A DNA stretch of 64,000 nt, taken from contig NZ_VWOJ01000001.1 of NCBI RefSeq assembly GCF_008630495.1, positions 248,001-312,000 on the forward strand, in the 5' to 3' direction. Shown here piece after piece: positions 10,518-18,018 of the stretch (positions are counted from its first letter, which is position 1; each line of letters starts with the position of its first letter). The position numbers and the translations under genes were made by a program. The notes below the pieces were generated by a model. The model saw only the letters and a list, made by a program, of their open reading frames with translations. It had not been told where the DNA came from and searched no databases. Source of the stretch: Alkalicaulis satelles (GTDB taxonomy: Bacteria; Pseudomonadota; Alphaproteobacteria; Caulobacterales; Maricaulaceae).

Positions 10518-10830
10518 GCGTTTCCCCGTCGAAAGACGATGCCCAGCTGCAGCCGTGGCCCTGGATCCCGGCGTGCGCCGGGAAAACGCATGGGGGGATG
10601 AAGCGGGACACTCTGCCAGTGCTGGCGCGCTGCCTCTCCACCCCTCACCTTTATCCTCTCCCCTCAGGGAGGGGAGAGGGGGCTTTGGCGTTGAAACTCT
10701 TTCGGAAAAGCATGATCTCAAGCCCACAAGAAAGAGCACGGCGTAGATGCTCCTCTCCCCCATGACTATGGGGGAGAGGTAAGGTGAGGGGGCGAGCGAA
10801 GATCACTTGAACTCCAAGCCCCTCCACCTG
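10518..10830. repeat. Composite repeat, tandem unit A (313 bases)
   Basis: The first of two direct tandem units. It begins with the 72-base GCGTTTCCCC...AAAACGC element (10518-10589), then about 50 bases ending in CGCGCTGCCTCTCCA, then a 151-base inverted-repeat element (10641-10791) and a linker with GATCACTTGAACTCC. The next unit starts immediately. Units A and B are almost identical, with a few substitutions (for example CGATG against CGGGG near the start), so the duplication appears recent. The whole gap 10384-11251 is occupied by these repeats and holds no convincing gene. Confidence 0.9.
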
Positions 10831-11144
10831 GCGTTTCCCCGTCGAAAGACGGGGCCCAGCTGCAGCCGTGGCCCTGGGTCCCGGCGTGCGCCGGGAAAAC
10901 GCATGGGGGGATGAAGCGGGACACTCTGCCGGTGCTGGCGCGCTGCCTCTCCACCCCTCACCTTTATCCTCTCCCCTCTGAAGAGGGGAGAGGGGGCTTT
11001 GACGTTGAAACTCTTTCGGAAAAGCATGATCTCAAGCCCACAAGAAAGAGCGCGGCGTGGATGCTCCTCTCCCCCATGACTATGGGGGAGAGGTAAGGTG
11101 AGGGGGAGAGCGAAGATCACTTGAACTCCAAGCCCCTCCACCGG
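10831..11144. repeat. Composite repeat, tandem unit B (314 bases)
   Basis: Second tandem copy: 72-base element at 10831-10902, inverted-repeat element at 10954-11105 and the same linker. It differs from unit A at scattered positions, including CTGAAG in place of CAGGGA in the left hairpin loop and AGCGCGGCGTGG in place of AGCACGGCGTAG. It has no coding capacity. Confidence 0.9.
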
Positions 11145-11214
11145 GCGTTTCCCCGTCGGAAGACGGGGCTAGCTTGGCTGCGGCCCTGGGTCCCGGCCTG
11201 CGCCGGGAAAACGC
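11145..11214. repeat. Partial third unit: terminal copy of the 70-base element
   Basis: A further copy of the GCGTTTCCCC...AAAACGC palindrome, without the inverted-repeat element after it. It closes the tandem array 38 bases before the VWA-like gene. Its centre (GGGGCTAGCTTGGCTGCGGCC) differs more from units A and B and resembles the copy at 4372 in having GTCGGAAGAC. Confidence 0.85.
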
Positions 11215-11251
11215 AAGGTGAGCGGCAGGCGCAAATCCGCCCCGCCGGCCT

Positions 11252-12043
11252 TTAGAACTCCGTCCAGCGGTCGCGCACGCCCAGCTCGCGGAAGATCTCG
11301 CGCCAGTGGGCGCGGATGATGGCGCGTTCGCGGGCGTTCCAGCCGGGCTGGTCGACATAATAGACGTCCAGCTCCACGCCCCAGAGCACGTCGCCATACT
11401 GCTCACGGATGGCTTCGGCCACGTCAGAGGGCGGCGGCAGGCGGTTTTCCAGGTCCTGGCGGGTCCAGCCATAGACGGTGTAGAGCCGGGTGTTCTGGAA
11501 CATGTCCGAGATCAGCACCACGCGCCGGCGCGGGGTGGTGCGGTCAAACTCCGGGCGGGTTCCCAGCTCGGCCAGCGATTCCAGCAGCGGGGTGATGGGG
11601 GAATCGATGAGATCGAACAGCCCCTCCAGCGCCTGGTCCAGCGGACGCTCGAACAGGGCGTCATAGCGCGCCTGCACGCGCTGGGGATTGCGGTAGAGCG
11701 GGTTGATCTGGTCGCCCCGGCCCGGATTGCACACCGAGAAGCGGTTGGTGTTGCGGATCTCGCCGCGATGATTGAGCTCGAACACCGACAGGCGCTCGCC
11801 GACCTCCAGCCCATTGCGCGCATCGATGATGGTCTGGCGGATCTGGCCGGCCTGGGCGGGGGTGTAGATCACCTCTGTGCGGTCGATCATGACCACCACA
11901 TGGGGCGGTTGCTCGTCAGCCAGGCACAAGGTCTCGGAATCGTATTCGGCCGGCTGCAGCATCACCGCGGCGTAGCTGATGGCGCCCAGCACGCCGATCA
12001 CCACCAGGATATTGAAAAAACCGATCAGGTCTTTTGATCGCAT
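11252..12043 (-). CDS. Membrane-anchored VWA-like protein of unknown function
   Basis: Protein of 263 residues with one N-terminal membrane helix (FFNILVVIGVLGAISYAAVML) and a soluble domain presumably in the periplasm. The domain opens with PHVVVMIDRTEVI, which resembles strand 1 and the metal-site Asp of a von Willebrand A fold, and later has RRVVLISDMFQNT, resembling a second VWA strand; the canonical DxSxS is changed to DRTEV. It lies 92 bases downstream of a multi-helix membrane protein gene on the same strand, with a GC-rich hairpin between them. The pair is likely one functional unit. Function is not known; the VWA assignment is by pattern. Confidence 0.6.
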   Translation of the reverse strand: MRSKDLIGFFNILVVIGVLGAISYAAVMLQPAEYDSETLCLADEQPPHVVVMIDRTEVIYTPAQAGQIRQTIIDARNGLEVGERLSVFELNHRGEIRNTNRFSVCNPGRGDQINPLYRNPQRVQARYDALFERPLDQALEGLFDLIDSPITPLLESLAELGTRPEFDRTTPRRRVVLISDMFQNTRLYTVYGWTRQDLENRLPPPSDVAEAIREQYGDVLWGVELDVYYVDQPGWNARERAIIRAHWREIFRELGVRDRWTEF

Positions 12044-12098
12044 GGCGTGCTCCCCCGTGTGTGCGCTGCGCCAGGCCTCGCGGCGTCAGCATGCCGCG

Positions 12099-12122
12099 CC
12101 GGGGCGGCTTGCGCCACCCCGG
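12099..12122 (-). promoter_or_regulatory. Intercistronic hairpin between the membrane protein and VWA-like genes
   Basis: A 10-base-pair stem with one G-T pair, read on the minus strand as CCGGGGTGGC, loop GCAA, then GCCGCCCCGG. The GNRA-type tetraloop suggests a stable RNA hairpin. It is not followed by a T run, so a processing or stability element within the transcript is more likely than a terminator. Confidence 0.45.
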
Positions 12123-12135
12123 ACCGGGTCACTTT

Positions 12136-13107
12136 TTAGCTGCGCGCATAGGGCGGCGGCTCGGCGTCATACTCGGCTTCCTGCGCGGGGCCGGGCGAGG
12201 AGCGGCGCTGGGACATCTCGTCATAGCGCACCGCCGAGCGCTCGTAATCGCGCGCAAAAAACTCGTCCATGCGTTCTTTCAGGATTTCAGAACGCTCCAG
12301 CGTCAGCTCGTCGCGGTCATCCTTGCGGTACTGGCGCTTCATCAGCTCGGACAGATGGGCCGACGCGGCCACCACCCGGCGCTGCACCGCGCCATAACCG
12401 ATCAGGGAGTCGTCAAACGTGGCGCCCTTGAACGCGGCGATGGCCGCAAACGTGATGCCCAGGATGAACAGGAGCAGCGCTTCAAGCGTCTCGAAGGGCT
12501 GGAAGGTCAGGGCGCGGGTCACCGGCGTCAGGATCTCGCCATTGGGGGCGAACTCCCCGTTGACGGTCATCATCGCCGCCTGCACCTCCAGCAGGTCGCG
12601 ATAATGCGCCGCGGAGAAGTTCAGGAAGATGATGAAGGCCAGCGCCAGCGGCACGCCCACAACGGCGGCCCAGAAGGAGAAGGGCCGGCTGACCGGGTTC
12701 TGCAACAGCCTCAGGCCCAGAAAGCCCACCAGGAAGAAGGCCGCGATAACGTTGGTGAAGGCCACGGTGATGGCCTGGATCCAGCCGCCCAGCAGGCCCA
12801 GGTCCGAGCCTTTGGAGAAGAAATAGGCGTTGGCCAGACCCTCGAACAGGACCAGCGCGGCCAGGATCGAGAAGTGCATGATATGGCTGTCGGGATAGGA
12901 GGCCGCGCGCTGCACCTTGTGGCGCGCGCGGAAGTCGGTATAGGCCGAAAACGCGGCGGCGGCGTTCTTCCAGGCCGCATCCAGACGGTTGTCGACGCCG
13001 GGCTTCTGCTCGATGGCTTCGCCCTCTTCGCCCTGCGCGCCGGTCAGAGTGCGGCGCAGGCGGTAATCGCTCTTCATCGCCTGCCTGCTTTCAATCGCGT
13101 CACGCAT
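12136..13107 (-). CDS. Multi-helix inner-membrane protein of unknown function
   Basis: Protein of 323 residues. A charged N-terminal part of about 75 residues is followed by four or so hydrophobic segments (HFSILAALVLFEGLANAYFF, AITVAFTNVIAAFFLVGFLG, FWAAVVGVPLALAFIIFLNF, LEALLLFILGITFAAIAAF) and a long, charged cytoplasmic tail rich in Glu/Arg (ERSEILKERMDEFFARDYER), likely coiled coil. It is upstream of, and cotranscribed with, the VWA-like gene. It is divergent from the amidase gene across 224 bases. I know no named family for it. Confidence 0.6.
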   Translation of the reverse strand: MRDAIESRQAMKSDYRLRRTLTGAQGEEGEAIEQKPGVDNRLDAAWKNAAAAFSAYTDFRARHKVQRAASYPDSHIMHFSILAALVLFEGLANAYFFSKGSDLGLLGGWIQAITVAFTNVIAAFFLVGFLGLRLLQNPVSRPFSFWAAVVGVPLALAFIIFLNFSAAHYRDLLEVQAAMMTVNGEFAPNGEILTPVTRALTFQPFETLEALLLFILGITFAAIAAFKGATFDDSLIGYGAVQRRVVAASAHLSELMKRQYRKDDRDELTLERSEILKERMDEFFARDYERSAVRYDEMSQRRSSPGPAQEAEYDAEPPPYARS

Positions 13108-13331
13108 GATCAGCCCCTTTCATAAAACTTGAGTCGACAGCCCTGACTATTAACCAAACAGCCGATTGGTCCGGAACAAGGGCGATTTGGAGGACATTTG
13201 GGCCAAGTTCGCCACAATTGATCTCCTGGCCTTCAACCCTTGACGCGCCGGGCGGCGCAGCCGTTCATGAACCTTAACGCGGGCGCGGCTGAACCTGATC
13301 TGAACGCGCCTTCAGCTTTGGGGAGACCGTC

Positions 13332-15062
13332 ATGACCACATCGCCGGACCAGCCGCGCGCCACACGCCGCGGCGTGCTCGCCCTGATGGCCGGCGCAGGC
13401 GGCGCGCTGGCCGCCTGTTCGCCGCCTCAAGCCCGGCCCGAAGGGCTCACCGCTAACACGCTGTCCTGCGCCGAGACGCTGGCGGGCGTGCGCTACAGCC
13501 CGGCCCAGCGCCAGCAAATGCTGTCCGGGATTGAAGCCTGGCAGGCGCGGGCCGAGCGTCTGCGCGCCCTGGACAAGCCCAATGCGCTGCATCCGGGCCT
13601 GGTGTTCAACCCCGTTTTGCCCGGGCGCACGATGCGCGTGCAGGACAACGCCGTCACCGGCCTCTCCGCCGATCCCGGCCCGCTGCCGTCCGATCCGGTG
13701 GACATCGCCTATGCGCCGGCCTGGAAGCTGGGCGCGTGGATGGCGCGCGGCGCGCTTTCAAGCGCGGAGCTGACAGAGCTTTATCTCGCCCGCATCGAGG
13801 CCCATGGCGCTGCGCTGGAATGCTTCATCCATGTCAGCGCGGACCGCGCCCGCGCCGAAGCCGCCGCCCGGGACGCCGAGCGCGCAGCGGGACAGGTGCG
13901 CGGGCCGCTCCATGGCGTGCCCTATGCGCTGAAGGATATTATCGACGTTCAGGGCCTGCCCGCCACCTGGGGCGCGACCGTCTATTCGGAGCGCATGGGC
14001 GAGGAGACCGCCATTGTCGCGCGGCGCCTGGAAGAGGCGGGCGCGGTGTTGCTGGGCAAGGCCAGCACCGGCGCCATCGCTTACGGCGACATCTGGTTTG
14101 ACGGGGTGACGCGCAATCCGTTCAACCCGGCCGAAGGCAGTTCGGGCTCGTCGGCCGGACCGGCGGCGGCGGTGGCGGCGGGGCTGTGCGGTTTCGCCAT
14201 CGGCACCGAGACGCTGGGCTCCATCGTCTCGCCCTCCCACCGCTGCGGCAATACCGGGCTGCGGCCCACATTCGGGCGGGTGGCGCGCACCGGCGCCATG
14301 GCGCTGTGCTGGTCGCTGGACAAGATCGGCCCCATGGTGCGCTCAAGCCCCGACGCCGCCCTGGTGCTGGCCGCCATCAATGGCGCGGACGTCACTGACC
14401 CCGCCAGCCGCGATCACGGGTTCGAGGCTGATTTCGCCCGCGATCTGAGCGGGCTTCGCCTGGGCTATAATGCCGACTGGTTCGAAAACGGCGCCGATCC
14501 GGACCGCGCCGCGCTGGAGGCGGCGCGCAGCCTGGGCGTGGAGCTGGTTGCGTTCGAGGTGGATGAGCGGCCCTGGGACGCGCTGCTGATGCAGCTGGAA
14601 GCCGAGGCGGCCGCCGCGTTCGAGCATCTCACGCTGGAAGGTCTCGACGAGCGCCTGCGCTGGCAGGACGACGTAGCCTGGCCCAATACCTGGCGGCGCA
14701 CGCGCTTCCTCTCGGCGGTGGATCTGGTCAATGCCGACCGGCTGCGCCGTCAGGCCATGGAGATGATGGACGCGCGCATGGAGGGGCTGGACGCGGTGAT
14801 CGGGCCGAATTTCGCCGGCTCAATGCTGCTGATCACCAATTATACCGGCCATCCCCAGCTGGCTTTCCGCTCCGGTTTCATCGAAGCGCCCACCCGCACG
14901 ATTTTCGGCGAGCCCGCCGATGAGAGCGGCGATGTACACCGCGTGCCCTACGCCACCAGCCTGTGGGCGCCGCTCTATGAGGAGGGCGTCATGCTGGCGC
15001 TGGGCGCGGCGATTGAAGCGCGCCTGGGTGTGGCCGATGAACGCCCGCCGGCGTTTTCCTGA
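13332..15062 (+). CDS. Amidase-signature family enzyme, predicted Tat-exported lipoprotein
   Basis: Protein of 576 residues. The N-terminus has a twin-arginine motif (TRRGVLALM) and a lipobox ending at Cys29 (GGALAACS), so the protein is probably folded before export and then lipid-anchored. The amidase signature domain starts near residue 120: catalytic Lys in YALKDIIDVQG, the Gly/Ser loop EGSSGSSAGPAAAVAAG with the cis-Ser, and the nucleophile Ser in GTETLGSIVSPS. These enzymes hydrolyse amide bonds; its closest logic is the GatA-like amidases, but a GatB partner is absent and the export signal rules out tRNA amidation. The substrate is unknown. Confidence 0.88.
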   Translation: MTTSPDQPRATRRGVLALMAGAGGALAACSPPQARPEGLTANTLSCAETLAGVRYSPAQRQQMLSGIEAWQARAERLRALDKPNALHPGLVFNPVLPGRTMRVQDNAVTGLSADPGPLPSDPVDIAYAPAWKLGAWMARGALSSAELTELYLARIEAHGAALECFIHVSADRARAEAAARDAERAAGQVRGPLHGVPYALKDIIDVQGLPATWGATVYSERMGEETAIVARRLEEAGAVLLGKASTGAIAYGDIWFDGVTRNPFNPAEGSSGSSAGPAAAVAAGLCGFAIGTETLGSIVSPSHRCGNTGLRPTFGRVARTGAMALCWSLDKIGPMVRSSPDAALVLAAINGADVTDPASRDHGFEADFARDLSGLRLGYNADWFENGADPDRAALEAARSLGVELVAFEVDERPWDALLMQLEAEAAAAFEHLTLEGLDERLRWQDDVAWPNTWRRTRFLSAVDLVNADRLRRQAMEMMDARMEGLDAVIGPNFAGSMLLITNYTGHPQLAFRSGFIEAPTRTIFGEPADESGDVHRVPYATSLWAPLYEEGVMLALGAAIEARLGVADERPPAFS

Positions 15063-15079
15063 ACAGTGAGAGCTTTGCC

Positions 15080-15712
15080 ATGATGACCTTCTATGACTGC
15101 GCCACCGCGCCTTCGCCGCGCCGCGCGCGCATGGTGATCGCCGAAAAGCGCGTGGACGTGGCCCGCGTGGAGATCGATCTGCGCAATGGCGAGCATTTCT
15201 CGCCGGAGTTTCAGGCCATCAATCCGCGCTGCACCGTGCCGGTGCTGGTGACTGAGGAAGGCGAGGCGCTGTGCGACAATGCGGCCATCGTGCGCTATCT
15301 CGAAGCGCTCTATCCCGACCCGCCCTTGCTGGGCCGCTCGCCGCTGGAACAGGCGCGCACGGCCGAATGGGTATGGCGGGTGGAGAGCGAGGGGCTGATG
15401 GCGATCATGGAGGTGCTGCGCAATTCCTCCAAAGCCCTGAAAGACCGCGCCCTGCCGGGTCCCGATCCCGTGCCCCAGATCCCCGAGCTGGCCGAGCGCG
15501 GCCGGGCGCGGGGCCAGCGCTTTTTCTCGGTGATGGATGAGCGCCTGCGCCAGACGCCCTGGCTGGCCGGCGACGCCTTCAGCTTCGCCGATATTTCAGC
15601 TTTGGTGTTCGTCGACTTCGCAGGCTGGGTGAAGATGGAGCCTGAACCCGGTCTCGACGCGCTCAAAGCCTGGCGCGAGGCCTGCCGGGCCAGGCCCAGC
15701 GGGCAGGTGTGA
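15080..15712 (+). CDS. Glutathione S-transferase family protein
   Basis: Protein of 210 residues with a thioredoxin-fold N-terminal domain: FYDCATAPSPRRARMVIAEK, the cis-Pro loop CTVPVLVTEEG and the glutathione gamma-glutamyl site DNAAIVRYLE. A helical C-terminal domain contains FSFADISALVFVDF, with the conserved Asp of the N-capping box. The likely activity is conjugation or reduction of an electrophile with glutathione. ATG codons occur at 15080 and 15083; either is possible. It follows the amidase gene by 17 bases and may be cotranscribed. Confidence 0.88.
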   Translation: MMTFYDCATAPSPRRARMVIAEKRVDVARVEIDLRNGEHFSPEFQAINPRCTVPVLVTEEGEALCDNAAIVRYLEALYPDPPLLGRSPLEQARTAEWVWRVESEGLMAIMEVLRNSSKALKDRALPGPDPVPQIPELAERGRARGQRFFSVMDERLRQTPWLAGDAFSFADISALVFVDFAGWVKMEPEPGLDALKAWREACRARPSGQV

Positions 15713-15724
15713 GGCGCTGAAGCG

Positions 15725-16465
15725 CTATTGCGCCGCGTCCAGAGCCTCTTGCACGGCCGCGGTCAGGGCGGGCGGGGCGTAGCCGGGGATGATGGTGCCG
15801 TCCTCGAACAGGAACATGGGCGTGCCGCGCAAGGACAGCTGGTTGGCCAGTTCGAAGGCGCGGTCGAGATGGCCGTCCACCGCCTCGCTCTCCATGCCCG
15901 CCAGCATGTCCGCCACATCCACGCCGGCCTCCTGCGCAATATCGCTGAGCTCTTCCGGGGTCATCTCGCCGCGATGGGCCATCAGCGCCTCATGGAAGCC
16001 CTGATAGCGCTCGCGCTGGCCTTCCCAGACCGACAGGGCGGCCATGGCGGTCATGTCCGAGCCCGAACCGCGCAAGGGCAGGGTCTTGTGCACAAAGCGC
16101 ACCTGGCCGGGATGCAGGGCCAGCATCATGTCCTTCCATTCCTGCGCGCGCTTGCAGAAGCCGCAGGCATAGTCGGTGAACTCCACCACCGTCACCGGCG
16201 CGTCCGCCGCGCCCAGAAAGGGATCGCGCGCGTCACCGAACAGCGCATCGGTCAGGGACGGCAGGGCGGCCTCGCGCGCCTCGGTCTCGCGGGCCTCGGC
16301 GCGGCGCTGCAGGCTGACCAGCGCTTCCTCGATGATTTCAGGATTGGCCAGAATGTATTCGCGCACCACCGTTTCGATCTCGGCGCGCTCGGCCTCTGGA
16401 TCAGCGGCTTCGCCACAGGCGGATACGGTCAGGGCGAGCGCGGCGGCTCCCAGAAAGCGGATCAT
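15725..16465 (-). CDS. DsbA-family thiol-disulfide oxidoreductase, lipoprotein
   Basis: Protein of 246 residues. The signal peptide ends in a lipobox with Cys17 (LALTVSACGEA). A helical, charged segment (residues about 22-70) precedes the thioredoxin fold with the redox motif CGFC in EFTDYACGFCKRAQEW, and the cis-Pro loop SLRGTPMFLFEDG. This layout, with an extra N-terminal helix region and an inserted helical domain, is that of the DsbA/ScsC/Com1-like group. It oxidises or isomerises disulfides in the periplasm. It lies downstream of an M48 peptidase gene on the same strand (30-base gap), so both may act in envelope protein quality control. Confidence 0.88.
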   Translation of the reverse strand: MIRFLGAAALALTVSACGEAADPEAERAEIETVVREYILANPEIIEEALVSLQRRAEARETEAREAALPSLTDALFGDARDPFLGAADAPVTVVEFTDYACGFCKRAQEWKDMMLALHPGQVRFVHKTLPLRGSGSDMTAMAALSVWEGQRERYQGFHEALMAHRGEMTPEELSDIAQEAGVDVADMLAGMESEAVDGHLDRAFELANQLSLRGTPMFLFEDGTIIPGYAPPALTAAVQEALDAAQ

Positions 16466-16495
16466 GGATACTCCAGTGCTTGGGGCAGGGCGGTG

Positions 16496-17902
16496 TCAGG
16501 GGCGCTGTCCGCCCCGGCCGAAATTGGGACGTTGATGCTCGCGCCGGTTCCATTCACGGATCTCGCGCGCGCTCGGTTCGGTGGCGTAGAGCAGCTCGGC
16601 TGAGCGCACCCAGGCTTCGGTGCCGCGCTCCAGCCGGTCATGGGCGCGCCGGGCGAACAGGTGAGCGTGCATGGAATCGCCGACGGCGAAATAGCGCTCG
16701 GCGGTGGCCAGCTCGGCGTGGGCGATCTGGCCCAGCTCGGTATGGGCCAGCGATTTCTGGAACCAGCCGAAGGGATTGTTCGGCTCGGACACCAGCGCCT
16801 GGCTGAGCAGGCGCACCGCTTCATTGACCTCGTCCTGGCCGCCCTGGGCGATCAGCGCCGTGGCCAGGCCGATCTGCAGGAGCGGCTGGCCGGGCGCCAG
16901 CTCAAGCGAGCGGCGATAGGGCTCCAGCGAGCGCTCGATATGCCCGCTTTCAAACAGCATCTGGCCGTGCAGTTCGTGGAAATAGGGATTGTCCGGCTCG
17001 TCGGCGATCAGGGTCAGCACCACCTCCTCGGCGCGGCTCATCAGGCCCTGCTTGTAGAAGGCCACGGCGCGGGCATAGCGCGCCGGGATGGAGGTGTCGC
17101 TTTCGGGATAGCGCTCGAAGGTCTGGGCGGGCGGGACCATGAAGCCGATGATCTTGGCCTGGATGCGCTCGAGCGTCTCGATGTCTTCCGGGCTGTCCTC
17201 CACATCGGCGTAAGGCGAGGCCTCCACATTGCGCTGCAGGGCTCTGACGCGGTCGGACGAGAGCGGGTGGGAGCGCATGTATTGCCAGCGGCGCTGGAAG
17301 GAGAGGCGCTCCTGATAGGCCAGGCGCTCGAACGTGCTGACCAGGCCGCGCCCGGACTGGCCGGTGGCGGTCAGAAAGCGCACGGCGGCCTGGTCGGCGG
17401 CCGCTTCCTGGGCGCGGGTATAGGTCATGAAGTCCAGCGTGGCGAACTGGGGCGAAGAGGCGATGATGGCCGCGCCCGCATCGCCCGCGCCGGCCAGGGC
17501 GGCGATAATGCCCACCCCGATGGCGGCGGCCATGGTGGCCATGGCGCTGCGCTCGGCCTGTTGCATGCGCACCAGATGGGCGCCCTCGATATGGCCGATC
17601 TCGTGGGCGATCACGCCCTTGATCTCGTTTGGATTATGGGCCTGAACGATGAGGCCGGTATGCAGGAAGATCTTCTGGCCGCGCGTGACGAACGCGTTGA
17701 ACTCCATGTCCCCGATCAGATACATGTCCACCGAGTTCACGTTCAGCCCGGCGGCCTCGATCATCGGATCGGACCAGGCGCGCATCACCTCTTCGATTTC
17801 CGCATCGCGCACCAGGCCTTGGGACAGGGCGGGCGCGCACGTCAGGCCCGCGCTGGCGGCCGCAGCGGCCAGCCACGCAGTGGTGCGGCGGATGAACGGC
17901 AT
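16496..17902 (-). CDS. Periplasmic M48 metallopeptidase with TPR region (BepA/YfgC-like)
   Basis: Protein of 468 residues. A signal peptide (RRTTAWLAAAAASAGLTCAPALS) is followed by an M48 domain with the zinc motif HEIGH in GVIAHEIGHIEGAH and a downstream Glu in RAQEAAADQAA. The C-terminal half carries TPR-like helices (ARAVAFYKQGLMSRAEEVV, FHELHGQMLFESGHIERSLE). This architecture is that of BepA, which degrades misassembled outer-membrane proteins and helps LptD assembly in E. coli; the same role here is inferred. ATG 17902 lies 17 bases after AAGGAG, whereas a TTG at 17911 has ideal spacing, so the real start may be TTG, three codons earlier. Confidence 0.88.
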   Translation of the reverse strand: MPFIRRTTAWLAAAAASAGLTCAPALSQGLVRDAEIEEVMRAWSDPMIEAAGLNVNSVDMYLIGDMEFNAFVTRGQKIFLHTGLIVQAHNPNEIKGVIAHEIGHIEGAHLVRMQQAERSAMATMAAAIGVGIIAALAGAGDAGAAIIASSPQFATLDFMTYTRAQEAAADQAAVRFLTATGQSGRGLVSTFERLAYQERLSFQRRWQYMRSHPLSSDRVRALQRNVEASPYADVEDSPEDIETLERIQAKIIGFMVPPAQTFERYPESDTSIPARYARAVAFYKQGLMSRAEEVVLTLIADEPDNPYFHELHGQMLFESGHIERSLEPYRRSLELAPGQPLLQIGLATALIAQGGQDEVNEAVRLLSQALVSEPNNPFGWFQKSLAHTELGQIAHAELATAERYFAVGDSMHAHLFARRAHDRLERGTEAWVRSAELLYATEPSAREIREWNRREHQRPNFGRGGQRP

Positions 17903-17974
17903 AATGGGCAAGGCCAAATCTCCTTCCCCCGTCAGCTGACCCCTCAGCGTTCTTGCGTGCAATGTAGACGGATA

Positions 17975-18010
17975 TGAGGCGGCGCGACTAGTCCCCGGCG
18001 CGCCGCCTCA
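17975..18010 (-). terminator. Strong hairpin after rne
   Basis: A perfect 12-base-pair stem (17975-17986 with 17999-18010; arms TGAGGCGGCGCG and CGCGCCGCCTCA) starts nine bases after the rne stop codon. There is no run of T after it on the minus strand, so it could be a weak terminator or an RNA 3'-end stabiliser protecting the rne message. Confidence 0.5.
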
Positions 18011-18018
18011 CAGGCGTT

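Noticed and set aside
10384-10641. Coding extension at the N-terminus of the MDR reductase
   Set aside because: It runs through the palindromic repeat and codes for a repeat-derived peptide (FPAHAGIQ type); the family start is at 10383.
10518-11214. CRISPR-like array of direct repeats
   Set aside because: Units are 313 bases, without unique spacers, and no cas genes are near. It is a tandem duplication.
13108-13331. Full CtrA site (TTAA-N7-TTAA) upstream of the amidase and elsewhere
   Set aside because: Single TTAACC sites exist (near 13146, 2164, 58540, 61292), but in none of the intergenic regions I checked is the 7-base spacing met.
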